This document shows positions 18,104 through 25,235 of a DNA stretch of 29,077 nucleotides, piece by piece. Location: positions 1 to 29,077 of the forward strand of contig DATDGI010000240.1 in NCBI GenBank assembly GCA_036522155.1, written 5' to 3'. This DNA is from UBA9676 sp036522155 (GTDB lineage Bacteria > Actinomycetota > Actinomycetes > Streptosporangiales > Streptosporangiaceae). The translations under genes and the position numbers were made by a program. The notes beneath the pieces are model-generated. The model was not told the origin of the DNA. It did no database searches and saw only the letters and a list, made by a program, of their open reading frames with translations. The number at the start of each line of letters is the position of its first letter. Position 1 is the stretch's first letter.

Positions 18104-19434
18104 CTGACACGCTGGCGCCGGCCGCGGATGTGATGCTGTCCATGCTCCGCAGCAAGACCCTGGTGGTCGGCGTGATCGGGCTCGGCTACACCGGGCTGCC
18201 GCTGGCCATGGCGGCCGCCCAGTCGGGCTTCGTCACCTACGGCTACGACCTCGACGGCGAGCTGTGCGGCGAGCTGAATCGCGGGATCAGCCACATCGCG
18301 GACGTGGCCGGGGAGGAACTGCAGGCGATGCGGGCGGCGGGCCGGTTCACCGCGGTGGCGGCCCACCGGCTGACGCCGGTGCCCGACGTGGTGTTCCTGT
18401 GCGTGCCCACGCCCTTCGGCCAGACGCCTGACCTGTCCTTTGTCCGTTCGGCGGCGCAGGCGGTGGCCGACGTGCTGCGGCCGGGCATGGTGGTGATCGC
18501 CCAGTCCACCAGCTACCCGGGCACCACCACCGAGATCATCCAGCCGCTGCTTGAGGCCCGCGGCCTGCGGGCGGGCACCGACTTCACCCTGGCCTTCTCC
18601 CCGGAGCGGATCGACCCGGCCAGCCACGGCCAGAACGGCTGGACGATCCGCAACACCCCGCGCATCATCGGCGGGGTCACCGAGTCGGACACGGCCGTGG
18701 CCGCCGCGGTGCTCGGGGCGGTGCTGGACGACCCGGCGCTGGTCCACCCGGTACGCAGCCCGGCGGTGGCCGAGTTCGCCAAGCTGCTGGAGAACAGCTA
18801 CCGGCTGGTCAACATCGCGCTGATCAACGAGCTGACGGTGCTGGCCCATCAGCTCGGCATCAGCATCCGCGAGGTCATCGACGCGGCCTCCACCAAGCCG
18901 TACGGTTTCCAGGCCTTCTATCCCGGGGTAGGGCCGGGCGGCGCCTGCATCCCGGAGGACCCGCTCTACCTCGCCTGGAAGGCGCACGCGATCGAGTCCC
19001 GGACGCCGCTGATCGACCTGGCGGCGGCCGGGAACCAGGACATGGCCAGGTACGTCTTCGTCCGCATCCTGGAGATGATGAGCCGGGCGGGCCGGGGCCT
19101 GGCCGGCCGGCGGGTGCTGTGCGTGGGGGCGGGCTACAAGCCCGATGTCGCCGACACCCGGCACTCCCGGGCCCTGCGGGTGATGGAACTGCTGGCCGGG
19201 GCGGGCGCGGAGGTGGAGTTCGCCGATCCGCTCATCGGCGCGGTCACCCTGGCCGGGAACGAGCACAAGAGCGTCGCCCTGGCCACCGCCGACCCGGCCG
19301 ACTATGACCTGGTCGCGGTGCTGGTCGCTGGCCAGGGGCTGGACCTGGGCGCCTTCATCGCGGCCGGTGTGCCCATCTTCGACGCGGCGCACGCACTGCC
19401 GCCAGCCCTGGCCGGTGCCATCGAGCAGCTGTGA
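18100..19434 (+). CDS. Nucleotide-sugar 6-dehydrogenase, UDP-GlcNAc/ManNAc (WbpA-like) class
   Basis: The 444-residue enzyme should oxidise C6 of a UDP-sugar to the uronic acid with two NAD+. Motifs are GVIGLGYTGLPLA (NAD site, residues 24-36), FLCVPTPFG, STSYPGTT, FSPERIDP, KLLENSYRLVNIALINE, KPYGFQAFYPG, the catalytic Cys283 in GGACIPEDP, and GYKPDVADTRHS. The N-terminal RSKTLVVGVIGLGY and the FYPG-GG-CIP-DP region fit the WbpA/TviB UDP-N-acetylhexosamine class better than UDP-glucose dehydrogenase (GGSCFPKD type). The residue before the cysteine is Ala282, where this class normally has His. ATG 18100 overlaps the epimerase stop (ATGA) after a G-rich ribosome binding site. Epimerase plus dehydrogenase parallels TviC/TviB of Vi-antigen synthesis; that comparison is from recall of the families. 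Confidence 0.88.
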   Translation: MTDTLAPAADVMLSMLRSKTLVVGVIGLGYTGLPLAMAAAQSGFVTYGYDLDGELCGELNRGISHIADVAGEELQAMRAAGRFTAVAAHRLTPVPDVVFLCVPTPFGQTPDLSFVRSAAQAVADVLRPGMVVIAQSTSYPGTTTEIIQPLLEARGLRAGTDFTLAFSPERIDPASHGQNGWTIRNTPRIIGGVTESDTAVAAAVLGAVLDDPALVHPVRSPAVAEFAKLLENSYRLVNIALINELTVLAHQLGISIREVIDAASTKPYGFQAFYPGVGPGGACIPEDPLYLAWKAHAIESRTPLIDLAAAGNQDMARYVFVRILEMMSRAGRGLAGRRVLCVGAGYKPDVADTRHSRALRVMELLAGAGAEVEFADPLIGAVTLAGNEHKSVALATADPADYDLVAVLVAGQGLDLGAFIAAGVPIFDAAHALPPALAGAIEQL

Positions 19435-19440
19435 TCCCGG

Positions 19441-19887
19441 TCAGGTGCCGCCCACGCCGAGCACGGACAGCAGGACCAGGGTGAGCGTGGTGGAGGCCAG
19501 CAGCCCGTGGCCGACCACGACCGAGACCGGGAAGTTACGCTCGGCCGGGAAGTCGAACTCCGACCTGCCACCGGGCCCGGTTTCGGCCCTGGCGAACGCC
19601 CGGTGCACCGGTATCCACCGGGTGAACATGGTCACGCCGAGGGTGGCGATGCCGGCCAGGATGCCCAGCGCGGCCCAGCCCAGGGTGGCGGAGTTGGACA
19701 GCAGGTAGGCCACCCAGACCACCAGGCCGGACAGGGCGAGCAGGACATGCCCGAAGATGACCGGCCCGGGCAGCCGGCTGCGGGCGGTTCCCTTCTGGGA
19801 GGCGTCGTTCTCGATGAGCCAGACGGCGAGCAGGTAGAGCCCGGCGAATGCGGTCACGAGCCAGGCGAGCAAGGCGGCGACGCCCAT
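19441..19887 (-). CDS. Conserved four-helix membrane protein of unknown function
   Basis: I do not recognise a named family. The 148-residue product has four hydrophobic segments: about residues 3-24, 42-64, 69-87 and 122-145. A polar loop (about 25-40, IENDASQKGTARSR) follows the first, and another (about 90-118, RWIPVHRAFARAETGPGG) lies before the last. Histidines sit near membrane borders (FGHVLL, IPVHRAF, VGHGLL), which could suggest haem or metal binding, but this is speculative. The ATG is preceded by GTGAGAGAAC, a weak ribosome binding site. It ends 6 bases from the convergent dehydrogenase stop and lies 194 bases downstream of rhaB on the same strand, so it could be read through from the rhamnose operon or have its own promoter. 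Composition matches its neighbours. Confidence 0.7.
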   Translation of the reverse strand: MGVAALLAWLVTAFAGLYLLAVWLIENDASQKGTARSRLPGPVIFGHVLLALSGLVVWVAYLLSNSATLGWAALGILAGIATLGVTMFTRWIPVHRAFARAETGPGGRSEFDFPAERNFPVSVVVGHGLLASTTLTLVLLSVLGVGGT

Positions 19888-20037
19888 GTTCTCTCACTTC
19901 GCGGGAGCGGGTTCAGGTGGACATCCGGGCCGGCCGGTGGGAAGGAGATCCGGCACACCTGCTTGACACGGACCGCCCCCGACCATCGGTTCACGCCCCG
20001 GCTGCACACGCCGCGACGAGGTCAGTCTGACACGATT

Positions 20038-20082
20038 AGCTGGGTAAAGGACCGGGATGTCCGTGAAGCGACCGCCCCAGCT
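20038..20082 (-). terminator. Weak nested hairpin at the end of the rhamnose operon
   Basis: AGCTGGG (20038-20044) and CCCAGCT (20076-20082) are reverse complements enclosing a second small stem, GGAC (20049-20052) and GTCC (20059-20062). It begins at the rhaB stop codon. A further short palindrome GTCAGTCTGAC lies at 20021-20031. The stems are short and lack a U-tract, so termination here is only possible, not established. Confidence 0.3.
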
Positions 20083-21563
20083 CAGCGGCCGGTAGGGATC
20101 CGGCGGGCGGCCGCCGCCCACGCCCGGCCGTCGCCCGAGGGCCGGTACTGGCGCAGGCGCTGGGTCTGGCGGAGCAGCCTCCTCATCCCGGCCAGGTCAT
20201 CCGGCCCGGCGCCGAGGGCGCGGGCCTGGACCAGCACGTTTCCCAGGGCGGCCGCCTCCACCGGCCCGGCGATGACGGGCAGGCCACAGGCGTCCGCGGT
20301 CAGCTGGCACAGCAGGCTGTTCCGGGCCCCGCCGCCGACGATGTGGACCGCGTCCACCTGCCGCCCGGACAGCTCCTGGGCGTCGGCGACGGTACGCCGG
20401 TAGGCGAGGGCGAGGCTGTCCAGGATGCACCGGACCACGGCGGCCGGGTCCGGCGGCGGCGGCTGGCCGGTGCGCTGGCACGCCGCCGCGATCCGGCCCG
20501 GCATGTCGCCGGGGGCGAGGAAGCCCGGATCATCGGGGTCGACCACGGCGGCGAATGCCGGCACCCGGGCGGCCTGCCCGAGCAGGTCGTCCAGGTCCAG
20601 CTCCAGCCCCCGGGCCGACCAGGCCCGGGTGGATTCCTGCACCAGCCACAGGCCCATCACGTTACGCAGGTAGCGGATCGTGCCGTCGATGCCGGTCTCG
20701 TTGGTGAAATTGGCCAGCCGGCTGGCCTCGGTCAGCACCGGCGCGGGCAGTTCCATCCCGACCAGCGACCAGGTGCCACAGGAGATGTAGGCGAACCGGT
20801 CCCCACCGGCGGGCACGGCCGCCACCGCCGACGCGGTGTCGTGCGAGCCGACCGCGAGCACCGGCAGGTCCCCGGCCAGCCCGGTCCCGGCCAGCCCGGC
20901 CTCGGCGGCCACCGCGGGCAGCAGGCCGCCGATGAGGGTCCCGGGCTGGCGCAACGGCGGGAAGATGCCGGGCGGGATGCCGGCCCGCGTCATCAGCGCC
21001 GTGGCCCAGGCCTGCGCCCGCACGTCGAGCAGCTGGGTGGTGGAGGCACAGGTCACCTCGGCCCCGGCCACCCCGGTCAGCCAGTACGCCAGCAGATCCG
21101 GGATCATCAGCAGGGTGCGGGCGGCGGCCAGCTGGGCGGTGCCAGCCGCGGCGGTGAGCTGGCAGATGGTGTTGATGGGCAGCTGCTGGATGCCGGTGAC
21201 CGCGTACAGATCCGCGGCCGGCACCCGGCTGAGCAGGAGGTCGGTCGCTGTTTCGGTCCGGCTGTCCCGGTAGTGCACCGGGTTCCCGAGCAGCGCACCA
21301 TCGGCGTCGAGCAGCCCGTAGTCGACGCCCCAGGCGTCGATGCCTAGGCTAGCCAGGCCACCCCCGGCCACCCGCAGGCCGGCCAGCACGCCGGCCAGCA
21401 GGGACAGGATGTCCCAGTGCAAGGTGCCGGTCAGCCTGACCGGGACGTTGGCGAACCGGTGTAGCTCGGCCAGCCCGAGTTCGCCCGGGCCGACCCGGCC
21501 GGCCATTACCCGGCCGCTGGATGCGCCGAGATCGACCGCCGCCACCGAGACCGGGCCGCTCAT
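20082..21563 (-). CDS. rhaB: Rhamnulokinase
   Basis: This 493-residue FGGY-family sugar kinase would transfer phosphate from ATP to L-rhamnulose, giving L-rhamnulose 1-phosphate. Visible motifs are the N-terminal ATPase loop AVDLGASSGRVM, the substrate region DAWGVDYGLLDADG, INTICQL, the central GSHDTASAV with the presumed catalytic Asp, and the C-terminal VHIVGGGARNSLLCQ nucleotide-binding motif. The length equals known rhamnulokinases. GGAGGTG lies just before ATG 21563; the frame is open to 21605 but that extension would overlap the upstream aldolase gene and has no ribosome binding site. It follows the bifunctional aldolase gene by 10 bases and is the last recognised gene of the operon. 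The rhamnose context, with isomerase and rhamnulose-1-phosphate aldolase adjacent, makes this assignment firm. Confidence 0.95.
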   Translation of the reverse strand: MSGPVSVAAVDLGASSGRVMAGRVGPGELGLAELHRFANVPVRLTGTLHWDILSLLAGVLAGLRVAGGGLASLGIDAWGVDYGLLDADGALLGNPVHYRDSRTETATDLLLSRVPAADLYAVTGIQQLPINTICQLTAAAGTAQLAAARTLLMIPDLLAYWLTGVAGAEVTCASTTQLLDVRAQAWATALMTRAGIPPGIFPPLRQPGTLIGGLLPAVAAEAGLAGTGLAGDLPVLAVGSHDTASAVAAVPAGGDRFAYISCGTWSLVGMELPAPVLTEASRLANFTNETGIDGTIRYLRNVMGLWLVQESTRAWSARGLELDLDDLLGQAARVPAFAAVVDPDDPGFLAPGDMPGRIAAACQRTGQPPPPDPAAVVRCILDSLALAYRRTVADAQELSGRQVDAVHIVGGGARNSLLCQLTADACGLPVIAGPVEAAALGNVLVQARALGAGPDDLAGMRRLLRQTQRLRQYRPSGDGRAWAAAARRIPTGR

Positions 21564-21573
21564 GGCACCTCCG

Positions 21574-23619
21574 TCAGCGCAGGAATGCCGCCGCCACTCC
21601 CCCATCGACCGGGATGTGCAGCCCCGTGGTCAGCGGCAGCTCACCCGCGGTGAGCACGACCACCGCCGCGGCCACGTGCTCGGGCAGGACCTCGCGGCCC
21701 AGCAGGGTGCGCCGGGCGTAGTACGCCCCCAGTTCATCCTCACCGACGCCGTACACCGCGGCCCGCTGCGCCCCCCAGCCGCCGGCGAAGATGCCCGAGC
21801 CGCGGACCACCCCGTCCGGGTTGATCCCGTTCACCCGGATCCCGTACTCGCCGAGCTCGGCCGCGAGCAGCCGGACCTGATGCGCCTGGTCGGCCTTGGC
21901 GGCACCGTAGGCGACGTTGGCCGGGCCCGCGAACACCGCGTTCTTGCTGCAGATGTAGACGATGTCGCCGCCCATGCCCTGCGCCCTCATCACCCGGGCG
22001 GCCTCCCGGGAGACCAGGAACGAGCCGCGGGCCATCACGTCGTGCTGCCGATCCCAGTCGGCCAGGGTGGTCTCCGCCAGGGGCCTGGAGATGGACAGCC
22101 CGGCGTTGTTGACCACCAGGTCCACCCCGCCGAAGGCCAGTGCCGCCGCCGCGACCGCCGCCGCGACGCTGGCCTCGTCGGTCACGTCGGAGGTCACCGC
22201 GACGGCCGCGTCCGCGGTGCCGATGCCCTTGGCCACCTCGGCGGCCGCGGCCCCGTCCTTGTCGGCGACGACCACGCAGGCACCCTCGGCGGCCAGCCGC
22301 TGGGCGGTGGCCCGGCCGATGCCCGAGCCGCCGCCGGTGACCAGCGCCACCCGGGTGGCCAGCGGCCTGGGCGCGGGCCGGCGGCGCAGCTTGGCCTCCT
22401 CCAGCTCCCAGTACTCGATCCGGAACTTCTCGCGCTCGCTGATCGGCGCGTAGCCAGACACCGACTCGGCGCCGCGCATCACGTTGATCGCGTTGACGTA
22501 GAACTCGCCGGCCACCCGGGCGGTCTGCGCGTCCGCGCCGAAGCTGAACATGCCCACCCCGGGCACCAGCACGATGGCCGGGTCGGCGCCGCGCATGGGT
22601 GGCGACGTCTCGTCGGCGTGCCGCTGGTAGTAGGCGCGATAGCCGTCGCGGTAGGCGGCGTGCAGGTCCCGCAGGCGTGCGGTCACGTCCGGCAGCGGGG
22701 CCGTGGCGGGCAGGTCGAGCACCAGCGGGGCGATCTTGGTGCGCAGAAAGTGGTCGGGGCAGGAGGTGCCGAGCGCGGCCAGCGCCGGGTGCTTGCGGCG
22801 GGCCAGGAAGTCGAGCACCACGCCGGTGTCGGTGAAGTGGCCCACCTGCGGCCGGTCGGTGCTGGCCAGGCCACGGATGACCGGCGCGAGTCCGGCCGCC
22901 CGGGCCCGCCGCCCGGCGTCCGGCAGCGGCTCCCAGCCGGGCATGCCCGGGCCGAACGGCTCGGCCTGGCCGTGCTCGTCGAGGTAGCGCTGGGCGGTGG
23001 CGATGATGTCCAGCGAGTTCCGTTCGCACTCGTCGCTGCTGGCCCCCCAGGCGGTGATCCCGTGGCCGCCCAGGATGACCCCGATCGCCGCCGGGCGGGC
23101 CCGCCTGACCTCGGCGATGTCCAGTCCGAGCTGGAAGCCGGGCCGCCGCCAGGGCACCCAGGCCACCCGGCCACCGAAGCAGGCCTCGGTCAGCGCCTCG
23201 CCGTCGGCCGCGGTGGCCAGCGCGATCCCGGCGTCCGGGTGCAGGTGGTCCACATGGGCGGCGTCCACCAGCGCGTGCATGGCGGTGTCGATGGACGGCG
23301 CGGCGCCGCCCTTGCCGTGCAGGCAGAAGTCGAAGGCGGCCACCATCTCGTCCTCGGACCCGGGCCCGCGGTACACCCCGGTCAGCGCCCGCACCCGGTC
23401 CAGCCGGAGCACCGCCAGCCCGCCGGCGGTGAGGGTACCCAGGTCGCCGCCCGACCCCTTGACCCACAGCAGTTCCGTGGGCTGGCCGGTGACCGGGTCC
23501 GCGGTCACCGCCTTGGCGGAGGCGTTGCCGCCCGCGTAGTTGGTGTTGCGCGGGTCGGACCCGAGCCGGTTGCTGCGCGCCAGCAGGGCGCTGACCTCGG
23601 GCGGGAGCGGATGGGTCAT
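21574..23619 (-). CDS. rhaEW: Bifunctional L-rhamnulose-1-phosphate aldolase / L-lactaldehyde dehydrogenase
   Basis: The 681-residue fusion has an N-terminal class II aldolase domain (about residues 1-400) and a C-terminal short-chain dehydrogenase (about 420-681). The aldolase part shows LWVKGSGGDL, the zinc-ligand motif HVDHLHPDAG and a further His in GHGITAWG. The dehydrogenase part shows VTGGGSGIGRAT, NNAG, a serine in YICSKN and the catalytic YGAAK. It should split L-rhamnulose 1-phosphate into dihydroxyacetone phosphate and L-lactaldehyde and oxidise the lactaldehyde, as described for Bacillus RhaEW. Both active sites look complete. The gene starts 4 bases after the rhaI stop and ends 10 bases before rhaB, so expression is tightly linked. 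The fusion lets the reactive lactaldehyde be handled on the same polypeptide; channelling itself is not shown. Confidence 0.94.
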   Translation of the reverse strand: MTHPLPPEVSALLARSNRLGSDPRNTNYAGGNASAKAVTADPVTGQPTELLWVKGSGGDLGTLTAGGLAVLRLDRVRALTGVYRGPGSEDEMVAAFDFCLHGKGGAAPSIDTAMHALVDAAHVDHLHPDAGIALATAADGEALTEACFGGRVAWVPWRRPGFQLGLDIAEVRRARPAAIGVILGGHGITAWGASSDECERNSLDIIATAQRYLDEHGQAEPFGPGMPGWEPLPDAGRRARAAGLAPVIRGLASTDRPQVGHFTDTGVVLDFLARRKHPALAALGTSCPDHFLRTKIAPLVLDLPATAPLPDVTARLRDLHAAYRDGYRAYYQRHADETSPPMRGADPAIVLVPGVGMFSFGADAQTARVAGEFYVNAINVMRGAESVSGYAPISEREKFRIEYWELEEAKLRRRPAPRPLATRVALVTGGGSGIGRATAQRLAAEGACVVVADKDGAAAAEVAKGIGTADAAVAVTSDVTDEASVAAAVAAAALAFGGVDLVVNNAGLSISRPLAETTLADWDRQHDVMARGSFLVSREAARVMRAQGMGGDIVYICSKNAVFAGPANVAYGAAKADQAHQVRLLAAELGEYGIRVNGINPDGVVRGSGIFAGGWGAQRAAVYGVGEDELGAYYARRTLLGREVLPEHVAAAVVVLTAGELPLTTGLHIPVDGGVAAAFLR

Positions 23620-23623
23620 GCCC

Positions 23624-24790
23624 TCAGCTTCCCCAGCTCGCGGGGGTCCCGCCCACCCGGTCGGCGATGATTTTCTCGGCGTAGCCGGAGCGGTGGTAGG
23701 CGGCGATGGGGTCGGGGTCCAGGCCCATGTCGGCGCGCAGGCCGGCCAGCAGCGGGCGGACGTCGGTGTTGTAGGCGTCCATGAAGACCGCGTTGGCCCC
23801 GAGCACGTCCCCGGCCCGCTGGGCGGCGGCCAGCGCGGCGCGGTCGATCAGCAGGGCCTTGGCCGTGGCTTCCTGGACGTTCATGACCGACCGGATCTGG
23901 GCCGGGATCTTGGGCTCGATGTTGTGGCACTGGTCGAGCATGAACGCCACCCCAGCCTCGGGGCGCAGGGCGTCGGCGGAGACGACCTCGTGCTGGATGC
24001 GGAACAGCTGGAACGGGTCGGCCGCCCCGACCATCAGGTCGTCGTCGGCGTAGAAGCGGCTGTTGAAGTCGAACCCGCCCAGCCGCCCGGCCCGCAGCAG
24101 CATGGCCACGATGAACTCGATGTTGGTGCCGGGGGCGTGGTGCCCGGTGTCCACCACCACCGCGGCCTGCCGGCCCAGCGCCGTGCAGTGCACCAGCGAG
24201 GTGCCCCAGTCCGGCACGTCGGTGGTGTAGAACGACGGCTCGAACAGCTTGTACTCCAGCAGCATCCGCTGGTGCACGCCCAGCCGGTCATACACCACCG
24301 CCAGCGCCTCGGCCAGCCGCTCCTGCCGGCCGGCGATATCGTCCTGGCCGGGGTAGTTCGTGCCGTCGGCGAACCACAGCTTCAGATCCCGCGACCCGGT
24401 GGCGTCCATGATGTCCACGCACTCGAGCAGGTGCGCGACCGCTTTCGCGCGCACCCGCGGGTCGGGGTTGGCCACGCTGCCCAGCCGGTAGTCGTCGTCC
24501 TGGAACACGTTCGCGTTGACCGTCCCGATCGCCACCCCCCGGTCCGCGGCGTAGGCGGCGAACCCGGCGAAGTCATCGACCCGGTCCCACGGGATGTGCA
24601 CCGCCACGCTCGGCGCCACCCCGGTGAATGCGTGCACCTGCGCGGCGTCATCGATCTTCTCCTGCGGCGTGCGCGGCACCCCCGGCTGGGCGAACACCTT
24701 GAACCGCGTCCCGGTATTACCAAAAGCCCACGACGGAAGCTCGATCCGCTGCGCCCTCAGCGCGTCCTTCACAGCGGTCACATCACCCAT
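23624..24790 (-). CDS. rhaI: L-rhamnose isomerase
   Basis: The 388-residue enzyme converts L-rhamnose to L-rhamnulose, the first committed step of the pathway. It belongs to the RhaI type (TIM-barrel, metal-dependent) found in Pseudomonas and actinobacteria, not the longer E. coli RhaA type. Candidate metal ligands are the glutamate in LLEYKLFEPSFY, the aspartate and histidines in DTGHHAPGTNIEF and the aspartate in FDFNSRFYADDD; the N-terminal ELPSWAFGNTGTRF is a typical family opening. ATG 24790 has GGAG about 10 bases upstream. It is 40 bases downstream of the mutarotase and 4 bases upstream of the aldolase gene. No truncation or missing residue is apparent. Confidence 0.95.
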   Translation of the reverse strand: MGDVTAVKDALRAQRIELPSWAFGNTGTRFKVFAQPGVPRTPQEKIDDAAQVHAFTGVAPSVAVHIPWDRVDDFAGFAAYAADRGVAIGTVNANVFQDDDYRLGSVANPDPRVRAKAVAHLLECVDIMDATGSRDLKLWFADGTNYPGQDDIAGRQERLAEALAVVYDRLGVHQRMLLEYKLFEPSFYTTDVPDWGTSLVHCTALGRQAAVVVDTGHHAPGTNIEFIVAMLLRAGRLGGFDFNSRFYADDDLMVGAADPFQLFRIQHEVVSADALRPEAGVAFMLDQCHNIEPKIPAQIRSVMNVQEATAKALLIDRAALAAAQRAGDVLGANAVFMDAYNTDVRPLLAGLRADMGLDPDPIAAYHRSGYAEKIIADRVGGTPASWGS

Positions 24791-24830
24791 GTCGGTTCAT
24801 CTCCAGGCAGCAGATCAGGTGCGGTCACGT

Positions 24831-25151
24831 TCAGTCCAGGTGGAAGATTTCGGTCAGCCGGCGGAACCCCTCGTCAGGCCGCCGGTCACCGAGGCCGGCG
24901 AAGAACGGCGCCATCGCCGCCTGCCAGCGGCTGTTGACCTCAGTTTCAGCCATCCGTCGCAGCGCGGCCTGGTAATCCTCGGTCTCCAGGTAGCCGACGA
25001 GCAGCCCGTCGTCGTCCAGGAAGATGCTGTAGTTCGCCCAGCCGGCGGCGGTCAGCGCGGCGGTCATGTCCGGCCACACCTCCCTGTGGGCCGCCCGGTA
25101 CTCCGCCAGCCGGTCCGGCCGGACCCGGGCAAGAAAGCAGACGCGCTCCAC
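24831..25151 (-). CDS. rhaM: L-rhamnose mutarotase
   Basis: This 106-residue ferredoxin-like (dimeric alpha-beta barrel) enzyme speeds alpha/beta anomer exchange of L-rhamnose so that the isomerase receives its preferred form. Family features are RVCFLARVRPDRLAEYRAAH with the conserved His, VWPDMTAALTAAGWANYSIF, and the C-terminal FFAGL followed by LTEIFHLD. The length matches known RhaM proteins (about 104-106). An in-frame GTG at 25220 would add 23 residues but lies in the arm of a strong hairpin; GTG 25151 has AGGAGG 7 bases upstream and is the better start. It is the first enzyme gene after the binding-protein gene, separated by an 84-base gap holding the hairpin. Confidence 0.93.
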   Translation of the reverse strand: MERVCFLARVRPDRLAEYRAAHREVWPDMTAALTAAGWANYSIFLDDDGLLVGYLETEDYQAALRRMAETEVNSRWQAAMAPFFAGLGDRRPDEGFRRLTEIFHLD

Positions 25152-25187
25152 CGGCACACCTCCTCGCGGCTTCCCCCGTCCGGGTGA

Positions 25188-25220
25188 GTGCCGGGCCGGG
25201 GCAGGAGCCCGGCCCGGCAC
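25188..25220 (-). promoter_or_regulatory. 13-bp perfect hairpin between rhaS and rhaM
   Basis: GTGCCGGGCCGGG (25188-25200) and CCCGGCCCGGCAC (25208-25220) form a perfect 13-bp, GC-only-but-one-pair-per-end stem with a 7-base loop. It lies 15 bases downstream of the rhaS stop and ends 36 bases before the rhaM start. There is no U-tract. It is probably a partial terminator or a 3' stabilising structure that raises binding-protein mRNA over the enzyme genes, a known theme in sugar ABC importer operons. Confidence 0.65.
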
Positions 25221-25235
25221 CTCCTGTCCTCCCGG

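Noticed and set aside
19963..19968. TTGACA on the plus strand as a promoter -35
   Set aside because: No TAnnnT-like -10 follows at 16-19 bases and no plus-strand gene lies downstream, since rhaB is on the minus strand.
21340..23670. Long plus-strand open frame opposite rhaB and the aldolase-dehydrogenase gene
   Set aside because: It is antisense to two genes with clear catalytic motifs and shows only biased GC-rich composition, with no domain or ribosome binding site.
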